A stretch of 43,037 bases of DNA from positions 1 to 43,037 of the IMG/VR virus record IMGVR_UViG_3300028553_000060. One strand, given 5' to 3'. Numbering within the stretch: the stretch's first letter is position 1; the number at the start of each line of letters is the position of its first letter. Positions 7,361-17,762 of the stretch are shown in pieces. The DNA is from a virus. Position numbers and translations under genes: made by a program. The notes under the pieces were generated by a model. The model was given only the letters and a program-made list of their open reading frames with translations. It ran no database searches and was not told the DNA's origin.

Positions 7361-9828
7361 ATCTGTTTAGCTTGAAGCATTATTTGTTTTCCTTTGTTCT
7401 TTGCCAATGCAAAAGTAATACTATTTGTCCAACCTTGATACGTTTTACCTTTTTTTTCGTCTACAAGGCTAAAGTACTTGTATTTCTTAGTTTCAAAGTT
7501 AGGTATTGTAAGTATCGTTTCTGTCGTATCGGCACTTATCGTAGTAGGCAAAAACACTGGTGTTATTCCTGTTAAGTCCAAATCAGAATTTTCAACTACT
7601 ACCGCAGTTTCCCAGCCACACTTACTTGTTATGTTACTTTTCAGAATTGTAGTCGTTCCATATTTGATTGCTTTCGTATCTTTTCCTACTACCGAAATAG
7701 CGAGGTATTCTTTCCACCTGTCAAGTATTCGTTTCGGTGTCAAAGGTATGTTGTATATAGTATCGCTATCACCACTGAAATTAGTGATTGGCTTGTCGTG
7801 AAATCTATAAATTGCTGTAGGTGCATTTTTATAGTCAATTAATATACCATCAACATTATAACCCATAATATCTGTTGATATTAAATACGAAGGATACCCT
7901 ATCACAAAATCCGTTTCTTGCTTTAATACAATTTTATATGTAGATGGTTTACTTAAATAAATAGAAAATGTTTCTTCTCCTAAATTTAAATTTCCATTTT
8001 TAATTATTATATAATTGTCATTTATTATATCATAAATATAAAAATAATATCTTGAATTGCTTCCTTCTGAATAGTATGTTTTTCCTTTTAAATTTAATAT
8101 ACATGGTGCTATTGTTGTGAATTGTTGTGTTTCTGACTGAGCATAAGTAGAACCTGGATATTGAGATGTAAATTCATCATGCCATGTACTTACATAAGTT
8201 ACATAAACATTATTAGGATAATTTTTGGGTTCTACACAAGCAAATACCGCAAACTCACACTCATCTTTAACGTCCGCAGTTTCCAAAGTTTCCATGATAT
8301 ACTTATCAATAGCGTAAGGGTCGAGCATAAAATTATTCACCAAATCCAACTCATTGTCGGCAATGGTGTCTTCCACGCTAAATTCCTTTTTGCAAATAAA
8401 CGGATATACTAATGGGTCGTCATCTTCCCTATCATCAGTATCAGCACCTACCGTAATTTTATTGTATTGGTGCTGTGTGCTATGCTCTACTACTATATTA
8501 TTTACTGTAATAGGTAGTCCGTAGCTATCACCTGCCAAAACAGGGTACAAAGCTGCTCTATTACTTATTGTCATCACACTTCCTGTAATGTCAATAGCGA
8601 TACATTTCAGCTTATTAAAACTCTCTAATACATCGCTTAACTTAGTTTTAATCTTACCTGTGCCGGTAGAGCTCCCCATGTTTCCAATACAAGGTGTACA
8701 AGTTAATAGCTCCTTTACATTCGGATATGCTACCGTGCTTTCAAACGTTGCTGTACTGTCAATCTTTGCAAGTAGCCGCGTTATTAACCACTCGTAAGTA
8801 AATGTTTCTAATTTAGCGTTCTGATATACACTGTCAACTTCATTTGAAATATCAATATAGCACTTACCACCGTCTGTTACGCTTACTTTATTATATCCCT
8901 TGCTTGAATCAGCTACATAAAAAAATGAATATAAACTACCTACTACAAGTGTTATTTTTGCTTTAGGTGTTCTGTCAAATACATCAATCCTATTATTGGC
9001 AGGTGTGCTTGTAGAATTTGGCGTAAAAGGATATGTAACACTTGGCGAAAAAGTAGGTGTTACTAATGATTCATTGTTAAAATTAGCATCATGCTTCATT
9101 ATTTTTATAGTACCACTATTAGGAGTGCTTGAAGTGAAAGCTGCATCTGCCTCAATAGTAAGTTTTAGAAAAATATCAATATCAATATCTACACTTTGCA
9201 ATGCTCTAAAAGTCATTGTTGTATATGGTAGTTCATTTGCATCAGTAAAAGCAACTTTATTGTTATAAGCTCTTACGGCTCTCGTTCCTTTTAAAACATA
9301 ATAATCTTCACCTATATCTTCTTTCTCGTCCATTTTACCTGACTTACACTGTATCTTATTGCTTGTAGTGTAATTAGCCCCAGTATAGTCTATAAAAAAT
9401 TTATCGCCAGAGGCTGGTAAATCTATTTCATACTCGGTATCTTTGTAGGTATCAAACTTCTTAGCCAGCCCATCCTCTATACCTGAAATTTCAATATACT
9501 TCAAATTGTCTTTGTACGTTCCGTAGTCGTGTTTGTAGTGATAGAATGGTGCATACGTCCAATCGTTTTGTCGCTTCTCAATTATAGTACTAGACTTCCC
9601 AAATATACCTTTACTCTCGTAGATACCTTTAAGCAAACTACGCCCTACACCGCTAAAAGATAATGGGACGATATTCTGGATATTTAACCCGAAGTCCTCG
9701 CTCCTTTCAAAGCCCACTTCGTGTCCGTCCCACCCTTTTGGGTCTATTGCTAATTCGGTTTCTTCTAAAGTAGTATCGTTTTTTACGATATACCGAAACC
9801 GCTTTTCGGGCATAGTGTTTACTGCCAT
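7357..9828 (-). CDS. Large tail-tip / tail-associated protein
   Basis: 823 residues, rich in beta structure and aromatic residues. It is encoded directly after the tape measure and a small membrane-type protein, where siphoviruses encode distal-tail and tail-associated-lysin proteins. I see no clear peptidase or lysozyme motif. Some codons in the middle are more AT-rich than the rest, which may mark a variable region. Confidence 0.65.
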   Translation of the reverse strand: MAVNTMPEKRFRYIVKNDTTLEETELAIDPKGWDGHEVGFERSEDFGLNIQNIVPLSFSGVGRSLLKGIYESKGIFGKSSTIIEKRQNDWTYAPFYHYKHDYGTYKDNLKYIEISGIEDGLAKKFDTYKDTEYEIDLPASGDKFFIDYTGANYTTSNKIQCKSGKMDEKEDIGEDYYVLKGTRAVRAYNNKVAFTDANELPYTTMTFRALQSVDIDIDIFLKLTIEADAAFTSSTPNSGTIKIMKHDANFNNESLVTPTFSPSVTYPFTPNSTSTPANNRIDVFDRTPKAKITLVVGSLYSFFYVADSSKGYNKVSVTDGGKCYIDISNEVDSVYQNAKLETFTYEWLITRLLAKIDSTATFESTVAYPNVKELLTCTPCIGNMGSSTGTGKIKTKLSDVLESFNKLKCIAIDITGSVMTISNRAALYPVLAGDSYGLPITVNNIVVEHSTQHQYNKITVGADTDDREDDDPLVYPFICKKEFSVEDTIADNELDLVNNFMLDPYAIDKYIMETLETADVKDECEFAVFACVEPKNYPNNVYVTYVSTWHDEFTSQYPGSTYAQSETQQFTTIAPCILNLKGKTYYSEGSNSRYYFYIYDIINDNYIIIKNGNLNLGEETFSIYLSKPSTYKIVLKQETDFVIGYPSYLISTDIMGYNVDGILIDYKNAPTAIYRFHDKPITNFSGDSDTIYNIPLTPKRILDRWKEYLAISVVGKDTKAIKYGTTTILKSNITSKCGWETAVVVENSDLDLTGITPVFLPTTISADTTETILTIPNFETKKYKYFSLVDEKKGKTYQGWTNSITFALAKNKGKQIMLQAKQI

Positions 9829-10016
9829 TATACTTTCGTTTTTAATGCAACTTTCATGTATTCAATTATTCCGTACATTACCATTACCGTTAAGGTAGTG
9901 AATAAAGCTATAAGGTATGCTTTCCAATAGGTAACACCTATAACGTATCCGAACAATGCAGGTACGTTAAGTAAAGCGAACATTGCCAATGCTGGCATAA
10001 AATTTTTGTTTTTCAT
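9828..10016 (-). CDS. Small two-helix membrane protein
   Basis: 62 residues with two hydrophobic segments (about 6-28 and 33-53) and a basic C-terminus. It sits between the tape measure and tail-tip genes; its stop overlaps the next start. It may be a minor virion membrane component or a second holin. Its ATG lies only four bases after a TATATTTG element, so a very short leader is possible. Confidence 0.55.
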   Translation of the reverse strand: MKNKNFMPALAMFALLNVPALFGYVIGVTYWKAYLIALFTTLTVMVMYGIIEYMKVALKTKV

Positions 10017-10020
10017 TTTG

Positions 10021-10028
10021 CAAATATA
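10021..10028 (-). promoter_or_regulatory. Possible internal late -7 element
   Basis: TATATTTG on the reverse strand just before the small membrane protein gene. No good -33 TTG lies at the right spacing, so promoter activity is uncertain. Confidence 0.3.
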
Positions 10029-10031
10029 CGA

Positions 10032-13000
10032 TTAATTTAGCAATCCTCTTTTTCTTGCCGAATATCTATCACTCATATTCATTTGGCGTATCAGTGGCAT
10101 ACCATAGAAGTTGCCTTGTTTCTGCCCTTTGATAGATTTATCTATGCTTTGTAGTAACGCTTCTGTGCGATTATCTCCACGTAAATTAGGCATTACCTGC
10201 TTCATTGCCAAAACACTCATTAAATCAACTTTGTTTACGTCAGGGAAAATATGTGTTCCTTTTTCCAATTCGTAAAGTTGTGGCGTATTACTCGAAATAA
10301 ACATTTTACCGCTTGGGCTTATTGCTAACTCATGCTTTCCACCATCACCTAATAATGCTGTACCAGCTTTGTCCATATCACCACCTTCGGCAAAAGCTCG
10401 AATTGTTTGGGCTGCGATTAATGCGCTTGCGGCAATTGCAGAAGTTAAAGATAAAGCACTTGCACTTGCAACATAAGCTGGGCCTGCTACTAGCCCCGCT
10501 ACTGGTATATTAGCTACGATAGATGCGCCACCCCTTGTTATTTCTGCTTGTGTCATTGCATAATTTAACCATATTTGTGCTAAAGCAAAAGCCTGTTGTG
10601 CTATGAAATTTTGTTTTTCCAATTCAGCTTTCTTCCTTGCAGCTTCTTCTTCTAAGCCCTCTTGATATATCAAATTTCTTTCTTTAAAATCAGAAAGTTC
10701 TTTTTGTGTGTGAAGTCCAACAGCAGTTTCATCCTCATATTGCTCTAGTCTTTCATCATTTATTTTTGTGTCTTTATTTAGTTGCTTGTCTACTTGTTCT
10801 TCTAAATAATCATAGAACACTTTCCATATTTCAGAAATTGCATCAACGGCTATTTGTGCTAATTCAATTTGTGTCTGTATTTTGTCTTGTTCAATATCAG
10901 CAAGCCTTTGTTCTGTATCAGCAGTAAAATCAATAGCCTGTTGGTTTGCAGCATCAAGTATTTCATTTTTCTTCTTAGTATAATTGCTATATGTAGATAA
11001 TCCACGCTCATACAATTCAGCTTCTTTATTTAGCATTTGCTCTAAAGCATCAGCAGGCATTCCACCAACGTCATTCCTACCTCTATCTGTTACTTTTTTT
11101 GGGCTTGCAGGTGCTAAGCCACCACCTGTTACTTTTAAACCAACTGTTGGAGTTTTAATGCCTCCTTCTGGTGTTGGCATTTGCGCTTGAACTTGCTCGA
11201 AGTATTTTTTTATAATTTCAACTGATTTTTGTGCGCTCTTTTCAGTTTCAACCATGTACTTATCTGCAACTTCAAATAACTTTGCAGTAGTATTTTCATC
11301 TAGTATCAAAAGTGCCTCATCATATTGACTTGTTAGCTCTATAAATCTTGCTTTGGTCATTTCACCTTCTTTATATAGCTTTTCATTAGCCTTATGCTTA
11401 TCTTCTAAGTCCTTTTTCTTTGCCTTATCAGATTCAATAATATCCTCCTCTTCCATTGATTGAGAATGTTGCATTAATATCTGTTTAAGATTGTAGTATT
11501 CAAGAATAGCATCTTTTCTTTCTTTATAAAAAGCAACGGTTTTAGCTGTTAGCTCATTATTTATTTCCTCTTCCAAAACAGCAGCTCTCTTTTGCATCTC
11601 CACAAGCTCTTCATCGTAGAACTCTCGTTTCATATCAAATTCAAAACCAACTTTCATTTCCTTATCTCCGCCAGCTCCGCCAGTAGGTTTATCTTGTGGG
11701 AATCCCCATCCATTTTTATCCCACAAATCAGATGATTCTTTTGCGAATTTATTCGCATTTTTTAGCATATCTTCTTGATGCTTTTTCTCTAATAATATCT
11801 GCCTTCCCCTTTCTTTTGCTACGATACGAGCATTTTTCATCCTTGTAAGTTCTTTTCCAGCCCGTGCTTGATATAATCTCTCTCGTCTATCTGAATCATC
11901 TACATCCATAAAATCTTTTGTGCTTGCTTCTTTTATAATCTTATTATACTCTTTTATTTTCTCTTGTTCTTTTTTTACGTCAACACCAGCTTCTTTTAAA
12001 ACCTCCTCGGCAGGTCTTTTATTTATACCAGCTATTCTTACTGCGCTTTTTGCACTTTCAGAAAAGAACTCATTAGCAAATGCCATTTTTTTCATTGCCA
12101 TTATATAGTCATCTTGGTTCTTTGTAATTAATTTTAAAGCACCATCTACATTCGTTGCTGAGCCGAAAGTTACTCCAAGTGATTTATTATATTCATCAAG
12201 ATAATATTTTGATTCTTTTGTATTCCCTTTTGAGTTTTCCAAAGAAGTACGCATTTTATTTATAGAATCAATTGCATTTAAAAATATACCTCCACCATCT
12301 TTGATAGTTTTATATAATGTTTCTTGTATTGTAAGCATACCTAACATTGATTTTGAAAAAGCTCTAATAGCTTTTTCTCCTTTAAAAATTTTTCCAATGA
12401 ATCCTACTATATCATCCCCGAACAACACCAACAAAGTACTTGCCACAATCATAATCGTATTCAGCGACAAAAGGGACTTCCCAAAAACAGCCCATGTTTT
12501 ACGGCTTGCACCTGCTGCTCCTTCTGTATCAATAATTTGCTGTTTAAGCTGTTTAAAACTATCAGCAAGCATTGGTAAGTTATTTGATAATGCCATAAAA
12601 CCAATACGAGCATCAATGGCAAAGTTAGGTAACTCCCTCATTACTTGTGTAAGTTGGAATGTGCTACCGTAAGTGCTATTCATACTACGCCCCATTACAC
12701 CAGTAGCTCGTGCTGTGCGTTGGTATTCTTGTTGTAGTTTAGCGTGCTGTGCGTTTAGATTCTGAAATTCTTTACTTTGCTCTGTTAATGCCGGATTGAA
12801 CTTACTCTGCATTTCAATCTCAAGTAGCTTCATTGTAGCATACATTTTTTGCAATGCCGTACTATTAGCATCTGCTGCTACTGCATTAAGTTTTAAAATA
12901 GCTGCCGTATTTGAGTTTGCAACCGAACTTGTAGCCTTTTGTTCGGGAGTTAAAGCAAATCCTGCTTTAGCATCAGCTCTGCGCCTTGCTTGTGAAATTT

Positions 13001-13625
13001 TTTCAGCAGTATCTAACTCCTTTTGTATTCTTTTATTGGCTATATCTATTTCCTTTTGTAATGATTTTTCGTTAGATGCATCTTTTCTTGCATTTAACCT
13101 ATTTATAGCTTCTTCTTTTTTTATTTCAAGATTTATTAATCTGTTTTGAGATTTTTCATGTGCATCCGCTGCATGCATAATTGCTTTTGTTTGAGCATCA
13201 GCTACTCTTTGAGCTTCTTTTGCAGCTTTTTCATTTAAAGATATTTCTTTTTTTAAAGCAGTTTCAGCATCTTTTGCTGCCTTTATTTGAGCCTTAGATT
13301 TCCCATCTAATGCCAATGCTTCTTGCTTATAAGTTTCCAACAACTTCTTACGTTCTAATTGAAGCCTAACAACTTCTTGATAGTCGTATTGCTCTGCGAC
13401 AGTAAGTTTTTTTCTTGCAGCAACCAGCTCTTCTACTGCCTTTTTTATAGCATCAAACTCTTCTTTTTGCTTTCCACCTTTTCCACCACCGCCAGTGCCA
13501 CCACCACTCAACGAATTGATATTAGCAGCCGAGCCGAATTTTTCCGACATATGTTTAGCAATAGCATCAATCTCTGCTTTAATGCCATTAACGTCAAGTA
13601 ACTTATCTATAATTATTTCTGCCAT
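10032..13625 (-). CDS. Tail tape measure protein
   Basis: 1197 residues, by far the longest tail protein. It has a Gly-rich segment near residue 42-50, long coiled-coil regions with many Lys/Glu/Ala, a central hydrophobic segment (about residues 380-410) and a hydrophobic Ala-rich region near the C-terminus. The tape measure sets tail length and leaves with the DNA; by the usual scale of about 1.5 angstroms per residue the tail would be near 180 nm. It follows the probable chaperone and precedes tail-tip genes. Confidence 0.85.
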   Translation of the reverse strand: MAEIIIDKLLDVNGIKAEIDAIAKHMSEKFGSAANINSLSGGGTGGGGKGGKQKEEFDAIKKAVEELVAARKKLTVAEQYDYQEVVRLQLERKKLLETYKQEALALDGKSKAQIKAAKDAETALKKEISLNEKAAKEAQRVADAQTKAIMHAADAHEKSQNRLINLEIKKEEAINRLNARKDASNEKSLQKEIDIANKRIQKELDTAEKISQARRRADAKAGFALTPEQKATSSVANSNTAAILKLNAVAADANSTALQKMYATMKLLEIEMQSKFNPALTEQSKEFQNLNAQHAKLQQEYQRTARATGVMGRSMNSTYGSTFQLTQVMRELPNFAIDARIGFMALSNNLPMLADSFKQLKQQIIDTEGAAGASRKTWAVFGKSLLSLNTIMIVASTLLVLFGDDIVGFIGKIFKGEKAIRAFSKSMLGMLTIQETLYKTIKDGGGIFLNAIDSINKMRTSLENSKGNTKESKYYLDEYNKSLGVTFGSATNVDGALKLITKNQDDYIMAMKKMAFANEFFSESAKSAVRIAGINKRPAEEVLKEAGVDVKKEQEKIKEYNKIIKEASTKDFMDVDDSDRRERLYQARAGKELTRMKNARIVAKERGRQILLEKKHQEDMLKNANKFAKESSDLWDKNGWGFPQDKPTGGAGGDKEMKVGFEFDMKREFYDEELVEMQKRAAVLEEEINNELTAKTVAFYKERKDAILEYYNLKQILMQHSQSMEEEDIIESDKAKKKDLEDKHKANEKLYKEGEMTKARFIELTSQYDEALLILDENTTAKLFEVADKYMVETEKSAQKSVEIIKKYFEQVQAQMPTPEGGIKTPTVGLKVTGGGLAPASPKKVTDRGRNDVGGMPADALEQMLNKEAELYERGLSTYSNYTKKKNEILDAANQQAIDFTADTEQRLADIEQDKIQTQIELAQIAVDAISEIWKVFYDYLEEQVDKQLNKDTKINDERLEQYEDETAVGLHTQKELSDFKERNLIYQEGLEEEAARKKAELEKQNFIAQQAFALAQIWLNYAMTQAEITRGGASIVANIPVAGLVAGPAYVASASALSLTSAIAASALIAAQTIRAFAEGGDMDKAGTALLGDGGKHELAISPSGKMFISSNTPQLYELEKGTHIFPDVNKVDLMSVLAMKQVMPNLRGDNRTEALLQSIDKSIKGQKQGNFYGMPLIRQMNMSDRYSARKRGLLN

Positions 13626-13626
13626 T

Positions 13627-14286
13627 TTACTTTCTATTTTTAATTTGTTCCATTTGCTTCCTTGCAGCTTCTTGTTTTTGGTCGTATCGTTGCCTTGCTT
13701 TTATGTATTCAAGTACCGGCATATCAATATCACTTTTTATATTCTCTTCATTCATTCGTATAAACATAGCTAAATAATCAGCTAATTCAGCTTTTTTGTG
13801 CCCTTTACCATCTTTAGGCTTAATAAGTTTCTCTTGTTCTGATATTCTAAGGTTTATAATCTTAATTTCATTTTCTACACGGTCAATGATATTCTCACCT
13901 CTGATACCGCTTCTATTAAGAAAAGCAATGGTATCTTTGTCTTCTAGCATTACCTGCAACACCATTAGCGCACTTACTAATATATTCTGTTTGCGTACTA
14001 ATGCTTCAAAGGTAGTTCTCCTTTCACGTGCTGCATTTACTTCTTTATTGTCAGATAAAGCACCGTATTCCTCCATAAGTTCGGCATACACGCTTAAAAT
14101 AAGTTTATTCGATATTGGTAAATTATATCTTTTAATCTTACTAAGGTCTTGGTCTACTACCAAAGCTATATACCTACGCATAGTAAAGCGTAAATCTGTT
14201 AGAGTAGTGAATAATGCTTTTCGCTGTAATGCAAAAATAGCGTTCAAGGATTTACCGTAAACGCTATTTATTTTCTCTTTTATCAT
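13627..14286 (-). CDS. Probable tail assembly chaperone or connector upstream of the tape measure
   Basis: 219 residues, helical and highly charged, with a basic end (KQMEQIKNRK). The gene immediately before a tape measure usually encodes the assembly chaperone. I see no frameshift slippery site joining it to a neighbour, so it may be a non-frameshift type. It overlaps the upstream gene by four bases. Confidence 0.5.
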   Translation of the reverse strand: MIKEKINSVYGKSLNAIFALQRKALFTTLTDLRFTMRRYIALVVDQDLSKIKRYNLPISNKLILSVYAELMEEYGALSDNKEVNAARERRTTFEALVRKQNILVSALMVLQVMLEDKDTIAFLNRSGIRGENIIDRVENEIKIINLRISEQEKLIKPKDGKGHKKAELADYLAMFIRMNEENIKSDIDMPVLEYIKARQRYDQKQEAARKQMEQIKNRK

Positions 14287-14720
14287 GCTTTTAAATATGT
14301 TGTTATCTTTTGTCGTAATAGTGGCATTATCTTTTCTCCCAGTATTTCAAAGTTTGATTTCGTAAGCCCAAAAATACTTTCACCATACCTTGAAATTAAT
14401 TCATCTGTCTTTTTATCTTTTGATGACATTATCAATTTACCACTTTCTGCTTTTGCCCAAAATAAACTCCAAAACTCCCCAGTTTCATGTAGTGATATTA
14501 ATGTACTTATCGCTGGAAGTCCCTTTTGTTTTTTTAGCTTTATGGTTGTTGGCGTATATGGTTTAAATTTAGTATCGTCAGCTTTTGTACCATCTAACAA
14601 TTGTTTTTTATTCAATGTTGTCAGAAACTCCTCATTTTCATTTAAACATTCCTGCATAAACTCTATAAGTTTACCATTCGACAACGCTTCTAACCTATTT
14701 ATAAACCATTGTAGTCCCAT
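14283..14720 (-). CDS. Tail completion / connector-type protein
   Basis: 145 residues from the ATG at 14720. An in-frame ATG at 14756 would place the start before a GGTGGG/CCCACC hairpin. The sequence has the basic-helical N-terminus, PYTPTTIKLKKQKGLP and LHETGEFW elements seen in small morphogenesis proteins of Bacteroidetes phages, loosely like HK97 gp10 proteins. Position between tail-tube and tape measure genes supports a structural role. Confidence 0.5.
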   Translation of the reverse strand: MGLQWFINRLEALSNGKLIEFMQECLNENEEFLTTLNKKQLLDGTKADDTKFKPYTPTTIKLKKQKGLPAISTLISLHETGEFWSLFWAKAESGKLIMSSKDKKTDELISRYGESIFGLTKSNFEILGEKIMPLLRQKITTYLKA

Positions 14721-14769
14721 AATTTTAGTATGTAGGGTGGGTATCACTCCCACCATACCTTAATTTATT

Positions 14770-14943
14770 CTATTCTTGAACAGGATCTACGACCTTTTTT
14801 TCAAAAATATGTTTGTGTACTTCGGGCTTTTCAGCCTTCATTCTGTCCTTTGCCTCTTGTGGCATTTCGTCTAAGTAGCCAACGAAAAAGGGACTTGCAA
14901 TGTGCGTTCTACGAATTGGTGTTTCCATTTTTTTACGTGCCAT
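14770..14943 (-). CDS. Small structural-region protein, unknown
   Basis: 57 residues from the ATG at 14943; the frame can be extended to a TTG at 14961 but ATG is preferred. Strongly basic start (MARKKMETPIRR) and an acidic end. Located between tail genes, so probably a minor virion or assembly protein. Confidence 0.5.
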   Translation of the reverse strand: MARKKMETPIRRTHIASPFFVGYLDEMPQEAKDRMKAEKPEVHKHIFEKKVVDPVQE

Positions 14944-14953
14944 AATGATTAAA

Positions 14954-15505
14954 TTAGTCAATTAAAATTGTACCAGTTCCAGCGAGCAATGCGTATACAG
15001 TTGCATAAGTCAAACCACTGTAAGTAGCTTGTAAATATGTATTAACTGCACCATGCAAGGCATTATTTCCACCGCTAAAATCAAAGTTCACATTTTCACG
15101 ATCATCCACATAAGCCTGATAAAGAATATCACCTATTGATTTTGCTGTGAGGGCGCAACCTGAACCGTAAATAGTTTTTGCTTTTGGTGCTATGAAATCT
15201 GCAAGCAGGATACATGCACCGACATTAAACACCTCGTTATTAGGAGAGTTTAATCCTGTTATTTTAGTGCCGCCACAATTAAATATCGATGCTGCTAATT
15301 TTACTATATTACCAGCTAAGGAAGATGGCGATACACTCGTTTCCGTATTACCTTTTTCAACATAATAAGTAATTCTACCACCAGCACCTGTGTAAACTTC
15401 GTTAATTACGCCATTTAAAGTTTCAAGTATTCCACCATTAGGAAGTCTTACATAACCAGTTTTGTCAGTGTCGATGGCGAGCTTAACAACTCCACCAGTA
15501 GGCAT
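14954..15505 (-). CDS. Tail structural protein
   Basis: 183 residues, rich in Gly, Thr and Ala with beta-type pattern and no charged coiled coil. It directly follows the probable tail tube gene and may be a second tube or tail-wall component. No diagnostic motif. Confidence 0.5.
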   Translation of the reverse strand: MPTGGVVKLAIDTDKTGYVRLPNGGILETLNGVINEVYTGAGGRITYYVEKGNTETSVSPSSLAGNIVKLAASIFNCGGTKITGLNSPNNEVFNVGACILLADFIAPKAKTIYGSGCALTAKSIGDILYQAYVDDRENVNFDFSGGNNALHGAVNTYLQATYSGLTYATVYALLAGTGTILID

Positions 15506-15525
15506 GATACCACCAGTTATAGTGT

Positions 15526-16470
15526 CTACTCCCCCAGGCGCACTCCTCCTTCCGTCTCGTAACCTCCAGCAGTAGAACTACCTACGTTGATGGCTGCTAA
15601 GGCAGCCGGATTTGTTAATTCAAAATCAGTTGGTACTGTAATACCAGTAAATATCCACCCTTTGTAAGTCGGGCTTTGAGCTACTGTTACACCACTTGTA
15701 ATCAATTGTCCAGTTATTGTATTGGTAAGTTTCCATGCTCCAATAACTGCTAATGCAGCAGCATAGCTATCAAACAAATTCTCTTTAGAAATTGCTGTTT
15801 TAGCTACTACAACATTTGCAGCAGGCGAAGTTAATTCAACTCCCAAAATACCGTAAATGTCGTTAGACAAATCGTAGTTTTCGTCAAAGGCTACGGCTTC
15901 CAAATCGTCAGATAAAGAAGTGGCACGCTTCAAAGAAAAATCTACCATGTTTTTAGTGATACTTCCTGCACCATCGCCTACTTTAACTTGCTTGGCTTCA
16001 AAAGTACATTCGAAAGGTACTAAATCACCATCAGCATTTTTCTGTCCACCAATAAAAGCGGTGTCAACCCAGAGTGCACGAAGGTTTTTCTGATTTTTAA
16101 ATTTACGCAAGTTTTTCCAATAACCTATACCCAAGTTTTCAGTATCAATTTCGGCAGTGTGAGGTTTCTCATTGCTCTTTTGTGGATTACCGTAAGGACT
16201 TTTGATTAGCTCAGCGGCTTCTGTATTGTCGGTATATCCTTCAATAACCTTGATAGGATAGCACCTATCTTTTGGCAAAGCGGCAATACTCTTTTCTTGC
16301 AAATACGCTAATGTATCAGCAAAGTCTGTTAGCTCGCTTGCAGGTACTTTAAAACCATCGTATGCCAAAATAAGCATAGTCAGTTTGTCAATCTTAAAAT
16401 CGCATGAATCTTGCCCTGTGTGAGCTACTTTAGTGCTACATGCTTTAGGCACTCCTAATATTGTTCCCAT
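15526..16470 (-). CDS. Probable major tail (tube) protein
   Basis: 314 residues. N-terminal MGTILGVPKACS followed by beta-rich domains, and an Ala/Gly/Thr-rich C-terminal domain (about 215-314) that could be an added surface domain. Its place after the tail-completion gene, with the tape measure downstream, fits the tube protein. Confidence 0.6.
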   Translation of the reverse strand: MGTILGVPKACSTKVAHTGQDSCDFKIDKLTMLILAYDGFKVPASELTDFADTLAYLQEKSIAALPKDRCYPIKVIEGYTDNTEAAELIKSPYGNPQKSNEKPHTAEIDTENLGIGYWKNLRKFKNQKNLRALWVDTAFIGGQKNADGDLVPFECTFEAKQVKVGDGAGSITKNMVDFSLKRATSLSDDLEAVAFDENYDLSNDIYGILGVELTSPAANVVVAKTAISKENLFDSYAAALAVIGAWKLTNTITGQLITSGVTVAQSPTYKGWIFTGITVPTDFELTNPAALAAINVGSSTAGGYETEGGVRLGE

Positions 16471-16481
16471 TGTTTTTTTAT

Positions 16482-16973
16482 TTATTTACAGTTGTTTTTT
16501 ATTCTAAATTGAAAGTTTCTTAATTGTATGGCATCAACATGGTCTGGGTAAATTCCCTCTTCGTAACCATTTAAACCTGTTTTACCATAGAAGTAATGGT
16601 TAATACGCTTACCGTAGGTAGTAATGTCTAAATTCCTATCTCTGTTTAGCTTATCTTCAAATACTTCGTAGATGCGGTTTAATATAGGCTTAAAAGATTG
16701 TTCATCCCTTTCACGTCTACTCCATTTGCTGTCTGAATATGTTGCTATCACAATGTCCGGCACTGATACTATCACGTCAGTTCTACTGTCATGATATTCG
16801 ATACCTTGAGCATTTACAAAGAAAAACGGATATTTAGCTATTGGCGTTTTTTTGTTTGCCAAGATAGCCAAAAACTCATTCACTGTAGAACATTCAAAAG
16901 TAAGATTGTCTAACATAAGCTCTGTTTGAACTTTTGCTACTACCTTTTCTAATTCGTCTTGTATAAGTTTCAT
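16482..16973 (-). CDS. Tail terminator / completion-type protein
   Basis: 163 residues of mixed alpha/beta character containing FFVNAQGIEYHDSRTDV. In order it follows the head-tail adaptor and precedes the tail tube, the slot of tail terminators. Family assignment is by position. Confidence 0.5.
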   Translation of the reverse strand: MKLIQDELEKVVAKVQTELMLDNLTFECSTVNEFLAILANKKTPIAKYPFFFVNAQGIEYHDSRTDVIVSVPDIVIATYSDSKWSRRERDEQSFKPILNRIYEVFEDKLNRDRNLDITTYGKRINHYFYGKTGLNGYEEGIYPDHVDAIQLRNFQFRIKNNCK

Positions 16974-16974
16974 T

Positions 16975-17505
16975 TTAGTATCCTATTTGTTTATAAAGTA
17001 ATTCAGTTTCCCATTGTGAATAGTCCCAAGTGGCTGTTGTTTCAATAGCAGTAGTTTCCGCACAAATCACATAATCCCATATCCATTTCAAAATAGGTAT
17101 GTTTAAATCCACCATATTGTTCCATGCTATAATCATTTTGTGTTCGGGCTGTACAGCTATCATATTGTCCTTTTTAGTCATATAATCACCGTTATCTCCG
17201 CTCTCAAACTTATGTTCTCGTCTGTGGCGATAATACACAAAGTTTGCTATTGGAGAAATCTTATCGGTGCTATTTACTAATAAGGCTTTTAACGCGTCCC
17301 ACTTCGGGTCAGTAATTGTTGATACATATTCGGCATACAATTCAGTACCCATAAGCATTGTTAGGTATTCAGGTTCAAAGCGTTTTATGCTCCTCCTTAC
17401 TTCTATAAGCTTATTTGATACTACATTACCATATCCATTCGAGCTTTCAAAATCACCCAAGTAGCATGGTTCAAATCCAAAATATGTTTCGTCAATTAGG
17501 CTCAT
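16975..17505 (-). CDS. Head-tail adaptor, DUF6712-like
   Basis: 176 residues, helical, with conserved-looking IANFVYYRHRR (about residues 86-96) resembling DUF6712-type adaptor proteins of Bacteroidetes phages that bridge portal and tail. It overlaps the preceding gene by four bases. Confidence 0.6.
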   Translation of the reverse strand: MSLIDETYFGFEPCYLGDFESSNGYGNVVSNKLIEVRRSIKRFEPEYLTMLMGTELYAEYVSTITDPKWDALKALLVNSTDKISPIANFVYYRHRREHKFESGDNGDYMTKKDNMIAVQPEHKMIIAWNNMVDLNIPILKWIWDYVICAETTAIETTATWDYSQWETELLYKQIGY

Positions 17506-17762
17506 TTTCTAACTTGTCTTTTTACAGTTACTTTTCCTTTTGGTCTGCCTTTAGGCTTTTCAACTTTGATTACTTTTTCAACAGGTTGTTCTATCGTTTC
17601 AACAACCTCTACAACTTCTTCTTTTTGCGGTTTCAGTTGTTCTAAACTTTCCACAATATGACCTTTTTTAATAAGGATTTGTGCCGTTGTAAGATTTGTT
17701 TCTTCAACAGCAGTTCCTACCTTTTTCAGATAGGAACTTTTGCCTGTCGAATAGTATATCAT
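17502..17762 (-). CDS. Small connector-region protein with basic tail
   Basis: 86 residues: a short folded N-terminal part (about 1-40), then a Val/Glu-rich stretch and a very basic tail (KPKGRPKGKVTVKRQVRK). The tail contains an AT-hook-like GRPKG, so DNA or capsid binding is plausible. It is between two structural genes with four-base overlaps on both sides. Confidence 0.5.
   Translation of the reverse strand: MIYYSTGKSSYLKKVGTAVEETNLTTAQILIKKGHIVESLEQLKPQKEEVVEVVETIEQPVEKVIKVEKPKGRPKGKVTVKRQVRK

Noticed and set aside
14721-14756. Earlier ATG for the 14283-14720 gene
   Set aside because: It would place a GGTGGG/CCCACC hairpin inside the first codons; the ATG at 14720 has a better A-rich leader and gives a family-like N-terminus.
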